NCBI GenBank assembly: GCA_007123655.1
Contig: SKKR01000363.1
Location: 1-10,748 of the forward strand
Length of the DNA stretch: 10,748 nt
Reading direction: 5' to 3'
Origin: Thermomicrobiaceae bacterium
Lineage (GTDB): Bacteria > Chloroflexota > Chloroflexia > Thermomicrobiales > Thermomicrobiaceae
The notes beneath the pieces are model-generated. The model worked only from the letters and a program-made list of their open reading frames with translations, made no database searches and was not told where the DNA came from. A program made the position numbers and the translations under genes. Position 1 is the stretch's first letter; each line of letters opens with the position of its first letter. Shown here piece after piece: positions 6,465 to 10,748 of the stretch.

Positions 6465-6835
6465 GTGGCCGGCGCCTGCGCCTGGGAGACGCCGGAGAGC
6501 GTTATGCCGAGCGCAAGCTTGTTGCGTCCGGGTGGCGGATCATCGACCGAAAGTGGCGAGGCGAGTCGGGCGAAATAGACCTCGTTGCCGAGGACGCCGA
6601 CTTCATCGTCTTTGTCGAAGTCAAGACCAGACGAGGGATCTCGCACGGGGCGGCGGAAGAGGCAGTCGACGAACTGAAGTGCCAACGGTTGATCAGGCTT
6701 GGTCTGGAGTACATCGATCAGCATTCCGAACTGGGCGATCGCTACTGGCGCGTTGACCTGGTTGCGATTACGCTAGACCGCGCCGGGAGGATCGCCCGTT
6801 ACAACCATCTCGAAAACGCGTGTCTTGATGAATGA
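6461..6835 (+). CDS. YraN/UPF0102 family protein, nuclease-like fold
   Basis: Small protein of 124 residues that matches UPF0102 over its whole length: LGDAGERYAERKL at 8-20, the WRGESGEIDLVA segment at 32-43 and FVEVKTRRG at 51-59. E38/D40 and E53-x-K55 form the D...ExK arrangement of restriction-endonuclease-like or Holliday-junction-resolvase-like folds, so a metal-dependent nuclease role is often suspected but not established. ATG overlaps the rnhB stop by four bases (ATGA at 6461-6464), so translation is probably coupled. The rnhB-yraN neighbourhood is a common arrangement in bacteria and would fit a role in DNA upkeep. Confidence 0.93.
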   Translation: MSGRRLRLGDAGERYAERKLVASGWRIIDRKWRGESGEIDLVAEDADFIVFVEVKTRRGISHGAAEEAVDELKCQRLIRLGLEYIDQHSELGDRYWRVDLVAITLDRAGRIARYNHLENACLDE

Positions 6836-6880
6836 TCGCCAGGTAAGCAGGAACGCGACCGGGAAAGGATCTGAGGACCG

Positions 6881-8089
6881 ATGACAGTGACAGCAGAGCA
6901 CGCGACCGCCATTCGATCCGCGGCTGAAAAGTACTACGAACCGATGATCGAGTTCGGCAGGGAGTCAATCCGGACCAGGAGCCTTTCGGGCGAAGAACAC
7001 GAAATGGCGAATCTGCTCAAGGCAGAGCTGGAAAAGCTCGGGTATGACGAGGTCTGGATCGACGACGCTGGTAATACTATCGGTCGACTCCGAGGAGCGG
7101 GATCCGGCAAAAGCGTCCAATTCAACAGTCATATCGATCATGTCCACGAAGGAGATCTGAGCCTCTGGCCGCGGCCTCCGTACGACGGTGTTATCGAGGA
7201 CGACATTCTTTATGGTCGCGCGGCGAGCGATGTCAAAGGCGGGCTCGCACCGCAGGTCTATCTGGCTCCGGTGCTTCGCGATGCCGGTCTCGCTCCGGTC
7301 GGGGATGTCTACATCACTGGCGTCGTGCTGGAAGAGGTCGGTGGATTCGGCACGAAGACGCTGTGCGAGCAGATGCCAACAGATCTGGCAGTCCTGAGCG
7401 AGGCAACCAACAACGAAATCCGCCGGGGCCACCGGGGACGCGCGCTGGTAGAAGTCACGTTCACCGGTCATTCAGTGCATGCCAGTGCCCCGTCCCGGGG
7501 AGCGAACCCGCATTACGCGCTCGCCCGGTTCCTGCAGAAGGTTGAATCGCTGCCGATGAAGCCGCACCCGACGTTCGGCGGCTCAACCGTGGCGCCGACG
7601 TTGATCCGAACTGATCAGACCAGTGGGAACGTGACCCCCGGAGCAGTGACGATCTCGCTGGACTGGCGGGCAATTCCTGACGAAACGCAGGACGAGATCG
7701 AGGAGAAAGTGACGGCGATCGCGAAGGAATCCGAGATCGACGGGGTGAGTGCAATTGTTCGAATCGTTACCCGCCCCGTGACCACGTACACATCGCAGAG
7801 CGCGGAAATGCAGTCAACTCGTGGCTACGAGATTGCCGAGGATGCTCCCATCGTCCGCACCGCGGTTGAGTCACTCGCAACCGCGTTCCAGCGGGATATC
7901 CCGGTCGGCGTCTGGCAGTTTGCGACGGACGGCGGCCATCTCAACCGCTTCGGCATTCCAACGATCGGTTTCTCGCCCTGCGAGGAGCACTTCGCGCATA
8001 CGATCCACGATCAGGTGAGCCTGGCAAAGATGCGCGAAGCGCTGATCGGAAACGCGGTACTGGCGCTGGCGCTGACATCCATCAGGTAA
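6881..8089 (+). CDS. M20-family metallohydrolase, YgeY/DapE/ArgE-like
   Basis: Cytoplasmic amidohydrolase of 402 residues with the two-zinc centre of M20 peptidases. Expected ligands and catalytic residues are visible: H84 in SHIDHV, D117 in GRAASDVKGG (bridging), E151 (general base) and E152 in LEEVGG, E174 in LSEAT, and H373 near the C-terminus (HTIHD). The inserted dimerisation domain is about 185-300 and contains GHSVHASAPSRG with conserved H200. The H-I-D-H-V...W..PPYDG spacing and the RGHRGR segment resemble YgeY, annotated as selenium-metabolism-linked hydrolase, but no selenium or purine genes are near, so the substrate is open; ArgE/DapE-type deacylation is an alternative. The ATG at 6881 follows AAAGGA at 6864-6869 and GAGG at 6873-6876. 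It lies 45 bases after the YraN gene in the same orientation, probably the same transcript. Confidence 0.88.
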   Translation: MTVTAEHATAIRSAAEKYYEPMIEFGRESIRTRSLSGEEHEMANLLKAELEKLGYDEVWIDDAGNTIGRLRGAGSGKSVQFNSHIDHVHEGDLSLWPRPPYDGVIEDDILYGRAASDVKGGLAPQVYLAPVLRDAGLAPVGDVYITGVVLEEVGGFGTKTLCEQMPTDLAVLSEATNNEIRRGHRGRALVEVTFTGHSVHASAPSRGANPHYALARFLQKVESLPMKPHPTFGGSTVAPTLIRTDQTSGNVTPGAVTISLDWRAIPDETQDEIEEKVTAIAKESEIDGVSAIVRIVTRPVTTYTSQSAEMQSTRGYEIAEDAPIVRTAVESLATAFQRDIPVGVWQFATDGGHLNRFGIPTIGFSPCEEHFAHTIHDQVSLAKMREALIGNAVLALALTSIR

Positions 8090-8158
8090 TCTCGATTGCG
8101 TCCGGGTGATCCCGATCGTCTCCGGATGGTTCAGTCAACGAAGAGGAAACAGGGACTG

Positions 8159-8668
8159 ATGAGCGCTTCGACTCAGGAACACCGAGATCAGGCCCCATCG
8201 GAGATCAGCTGCGCGGTCGTCACGGTCAGTGACACGCGCACGAAAGAGACCGACCGGAGCGGCCCGATTATCCGTGACACGCTCCAGGCCGCCGGTCACC
8301 GGATCGCCGACTACCGGATCGTTCCGGATGAATCGGACGAAATACGCCGAGCCCTGGACGAGCTTGCGTCGCGGGACGACATCGATGCGATTGTGTTCAA
8401 CGGCGGTACCGGGATCGCGAGGCGAGACACCACGTTCGATGTCATCGATCGGCTGCTTGAAAAGCGTATTGACGGGTTCGGAGAGCTTTTCCGGATGCTG
8501 AGTTGGGACGAAATCGGGCCAGCCGCAATGCTGTCCCGAGCGACGGCCGGCACCTACCGGGATACGCTGGTTTTTCTTACGCCCGGTTCAAGCAACGCCG
8601 TTCGTCTGGCGATGGACAGATTGATAGCCCCGGAAGTCGCCCACATGGTGTTTGAGGTCCGAAAGTAA
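8159..8668 (+). CDS. MoaB/MogA-type molybdopterin-binding protein
   Basis: Protein of 169 residues covering one MoCF-binding domain, involved in molybdenum cofactor synthesis. In this family it adenylates molybdopterin before metal insertion; some MoaB members are of uncertain role. I see AVVTVSDTRTKETDRSGPII near 19-38, NGGTGIARRDTT at 81-92 (the nucleotide/pterin-binding loop with D90), GFGELFRMLSWDEIG at 106-120, SRATAG at 126-131 and PGS at 142-144. The ATG at 8159 follows GAGG (8144-8147) and AGGG (8151-8154). An in-frame ATG at 8126 would add eleven residues without family likeness. No other Mo-cofactor gene is in the window. It begins 69 bases after the M20 gene. Confidence 0.92.
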   Translation: MSASTQEHRDQAPSEISCAVVTVSDTRTKETDRSGPIIRDTLQAAGHRIADYRIVPDESDEIRRALDELASRDDIDAIVFNGGTGIARRDTTFDVIDRLLEKRIDGFGELFRMLSWDEIGPAAMLSRATAGTYRDTLVFLTPGSSNAVRLAMDRLIAPEVAHMVFEVRK

Positions 8669-8760
8669 CGGTTGCACTTCAAAGGACACTGAGATCTGTT
8701 GAACGTCGGCGCACTGTTGCGAAGTCCCGGTGTCCGCAACGTCGCGGTCGTCCTCAGGTC

Positions 8761-8769
8761 TGGTAACAT
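8761..8769 (+). promoter_or_regulatory. Candidate extended -10 promoter of hisS
   Basis: TGGTAACAT is a TGn-extended -10 (TAACAT, 4 of 6 to consensus) in the 145-base gap before hisS, with no convincing -35. The leader would be about 38 bases, too short for a T-box, and I see no T-box specifier structure. Moderate to low certainty. Confidence 0.35.
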
Positions 8770-8813
8770 CGGCGGCGTTGTGACGAGAGACCGACCCGGA
8801 GAGGAACGGAAGA

Positions 8814-10133
8814 ATGGCGCGTGCACCACAAGTACTGCGGGGGATGCGGGATTTTCTCCCTGAACAGATGCTTCTCCGGCAGCACGTGCTCAACTCGTTT
8901 CGGGAGGTCTTCGAACGCTACGGTTTCGAGCCGATCGAAACACCGGTTATCGAGTATCTCGAGACCCTTACCGGGAAGTACGGCGAGGACGAGAAGCTGA
9001 TCTACTCGTTTCAGGACCGTGGTGAGCGTGACGTCGGGCTCAGGTACGATTTGACGGTCCCGCTGGCGCGTTTCGTCGCCAATCACCGCAACGAGTTGAA
9101 CTTCCCCTTCAAGCGCTATCACATTGCCCCTGTGTTCCGAGCCGACCGTCCACAACGGGGACGTTACCGGGAGTTCTGGCAGTGTGATGCAGACATTGTG
9201 GGCACGAAGTCGATGATGGCCGACGCTGAGGTCGTGAGCGTCTGGATTGACGCACTCTCAGCCATCAACATGCCGGGTTTCGTGGTTCACATCAATCACC
9301 GAAAACTGCTGATGAGCCTGGCCGAGGTCGCCGGAGTTCCGAATGAGCAGACCTCTACGATTCACCGGGCGATCGACAAGCTTGCCAAGATCGGCGAGGA
9401 CGGCGTGATTTCCGAGATGGTGTCGAACGACATCCCTGAAGACGCAGCCCGTCGCGTGCTCGATCTCGTCAGCACCCGGGGCGAACCGGGTCACGTATTC
9501 GAACAACTGGTTGATCGACTTCAGGGCAACACACTGGCGGAGGAGGGTCTGACGGAACTGCGGTCGCTCTTCGGATATCTCGAGAGCATGGGCGCGGATC
9601 CGGCCCACTACACGCTCGACCTCACGCTCGCGCGCGGGCTCGACTATTACACTGGGCCTGTTTTCGAGGCGCTCTCCGTCGACGCCAATATTGGCTCACT
9701 CGGTGGCGCCGGGCGCTATGACGGGCTTGTCGGCATGTTCTCTGGTGAAGACCTGCCCGCTACCGGATGCTCTCTCGGCCTGGAGCGTATTTTCGACGTC
9801 ATTCAGGAACGGAATCTGGTCGGCGTTCCCCCAACGGTCAGCCAGACCATGGTTACGATCTTCAACGAAGAGACCGTCGGAGACTCCCTGTCACTGGTCG
9901 GGGAGCTACGACGAGCGGGGATCAGTTGTGAGATTTACGTTGGCGAGCGCTGGGATCTCCGCCGGCAGTTGCAATACGCAAATCGGAAGGGAATCCCGAC
10001 GACGGTGATTCTCGGTCCTGATGAGATCAAAAGGGGTGAGGTGATCCTGCGCGAGATGGAGACCGGAGAGCAGTCGACCCTGGCCAGATCCGATCTTCTC
10101 GGCGTGCTCCAGGCGCGCTCGGCACACGCCTGA
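8814..10133 (+). CDS. hisS: Histidyl-tRNA synthetase
   Basis: Charges tRNA-His with histidine in the cytoplasm; class II synthetase, 439 residues, normal bacterial length. The N-terminus APQVLRGMRDFLPEQ is typical. Class II motif 2 is at about 98-125 (FKRYHIAPVFRADRPQRGRY, then EFWQCDADI), preceded by RYDLTVPLARFVA at 77-89. The histidine-specific HisA motif LARGLDYYTG is at 272-281 with R274, the arginine that acts in activation. GGAGRYDGL is at 297-305, and motif 3 at 315-326 ends GLERI with R325. Residues about 343-435 form the anticodon-binding domain (YVGERWDLRRQLQYANRKGI). GAGGAA at 8801-8806 lies 7 bases before the ATG. It is followed after 2 bases by a TIM-barrel gene. Confidence 0.97.
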   Translation: MARAPQVLRGMRDFLPEQMLLRQHVLNSFREVFERYGFEPIETPVIEYLETLTGKYGEDEKLIYSFQDRGERDVGLRYDLTVPLARFVANHRNELNFPFKRYHIAPVFRADRPQRGRYREFWQCDADIVGTKSMMADAEVVSVWIDALSAINMPGFVVHINHRKLLMSLAEVAGVPNEQTSTIHRAIDKLAKIGEDGVISEMVSNDIPEDAARRVLDLVSTRGEPGHVFEQLVDRLQGNTLAEEGLTELRSLFGYLESMGADPAHYTLDLTLARGLDYYTGPVFEALSVDANIGSLGGAGRYDGLVGMFSGEDLPATGCSLGLERIFDVIQERNLVGVPPTVSQTMVTIFNEETVGDSLSLVGELRRAGISCEIYVGERWDLRRQLQYANRKGIPTTVILGPDEIKRGEVILREMETGEQSTLARSDLLGVLQARSAHA

Positions 10134-10135
10134 AG

Positions 10136-10748
10136 GTGACCGGTCTGCTCGGCAACAGCGGCGCCCCTCGCTGGTACGACTGCGACGCTGCCCGGTTTCC
10201 GCATTACCTCGACCAAATCGTGGCGGCTGGCGCCACCGCTGCCGAGATCGTGCTCCACGACGGGGAGGCAGATGAGTTCACCTCACGGGTGCACGTTGTT
10301 CGTTCAGACTGGGAATCAGTCATCGACGGCTATCGTAGCCGCGGTCTCTGGGTTTCCGTGCATGGTCCACTGACTCCCGAGTTTTCTGCACGACATTGGA
10401 ACACTGCTCGACGGGAATTGCTCAACAGATACCAGCCAGTGTTGCGTCAAGTGGCCGATCTGGCCGAAGAACAAGGCGCAACCAATCTGGTGCTCCACGC
10501 AGCCGCGGATCCTGCTCTCGACCTTCTCGGCAACGAACGCGTCACGGCCGAGTTCGTGCAATCAATCGGCGAACTGATCGGACGCTGGTCTTCTCGAGTC
10601 AATGTAGTCCTGGAGCTTCGTGCGGAAAACAGCGCCCGCCCATCCGCCGCGGCCCTGTCGCGGGCGTCCGTGCTCCGCATCCTGAATCTGGTGAACCACT
10701 CGAGTACCGGCATCTGCTGGGATCTGGCGCACGATATGGAGAATGCCA
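10136..10748 (+). CDS. TIM-barrel sugar-phosphate isomerase/epimerase- or AP-endonuclease-2-like protein (3'-partial)
   Basis: The open frame starts with GTG two bases after the hisS stop and runs to the right edge, giving 204 residues of an unfinished protein. It resembles the xylose-isomerase-like TIM-barrel superfamily (AP endonuclease family 2): strand-end residues expected to bind divalent metal appear in order as H76 (VSVHGP), H121 (LVLH), E160 (VVLELRAEN) and D197/H199 (CWDLAHD). The two functions named in the call cannot be told apart without the C-terminus. No Shine-Dalgarno is visible at normal distance, so translation likely depends on ribosomes ending hisS. The exact start is therefore less certain than the frame. 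Confidence 0.75.
   Translation, partial: MTGLLGNSGAPRWYDCDAARFPHYLDQIVAAGATAAEIVLHDGEADEFTSRVHVVRSDWESVIDGYRSRGLWVSVHGPLTPEFSARHWNTARRELLNRYQPVLRQVADLAEEQGATNLVLHAAADPALDLLGNERVTAEFVQSIGELIGRWSSRVNVVLELRAENSARPSAAALSRASVLRILNLVNHSSTGICWDLAHDMENA

Noticed and set aside
8716..8740. Inverted repeat GTTGCG...CGCAAC before hisS
   Set aside because: Six-base arms with a 13-base loop that does not pair further and no T-tract; weak as a terminator or T-box part.

Overview
The window reads as a chromosomal, mostly housekeeping stretch of a GC-rich (about 60 percent G+C by eye) bacterium. Three things suggest Chloroflexota, perhaps near the Thermomicrobia/Sphaerobacter branch. They are the single-chain homocysteine methyltransferase/MTHF reductase, the large anti-sigma protein with an Ig-like domain and LGFP-like extracytoplasmic modules, and the extended -10 promoters. 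This placement is inference from protein style; no rRNA or other decisive marker is present.

Layout. (1) 2-616, plus strand: the C-terminal part of a CPBP-family membrane protease, open at the window edge. (2) 675-3034, minus strand: a two-gene operon in which an ECF sigma factor is followed, with a 4-base overlap, by a 591-residue membrane-anchored zinc-finger anti-sigma factor. (3) 3035-3328: a 294-base divergent control region with promoter-like elements on both strands and inverted repeats. (4) 3329-5224, plus: a bifunctional homocysteine S-methyltransferase/5,10-methylenetetrahydrofolate reductase. (5) 5210-5757, plus: a well-formed promoter, rplS (L19) and a perfect 12-bp-stem terminator. 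(6) 5817-8668, plus: rnhB and a YraN/UPF0102 gene with overlapping ends, then a YgeY-like M20 metallohydrolase and a MoaB/MogA-type molybdopterin protein. (7) 8814 to the window end, plus: hisS followed after 2 bases by a TIM-barrel sugar-phosphate-isomerase/epimerase-like gene cut by the right edge.

How the parts fit. The sigma/anti-sigma pair looks like a membrane stress-sensing switch: a cytoplasmic ZAS finger should hold the sigma factor, and a long extracytoplasmic part should sense the envelope. The methyltransferase/reductase supplies one-carbon units to methionine. rplS, rnhB, yraN and hisS serve translation and genome upkeep. The M20 and MoaB genes are metabolic and sit in the same orientation, probably partly cotranscribed.

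I see no mobile element, CRISPR array, tRNA or rRNA, and no clear evidence of an entirely new system. The most unusual element is the architecture of the anti-sigma protein, with a duplicated extracytoplasmic module, a proline/glutamate/threonine linker and a strongly acidic tail.
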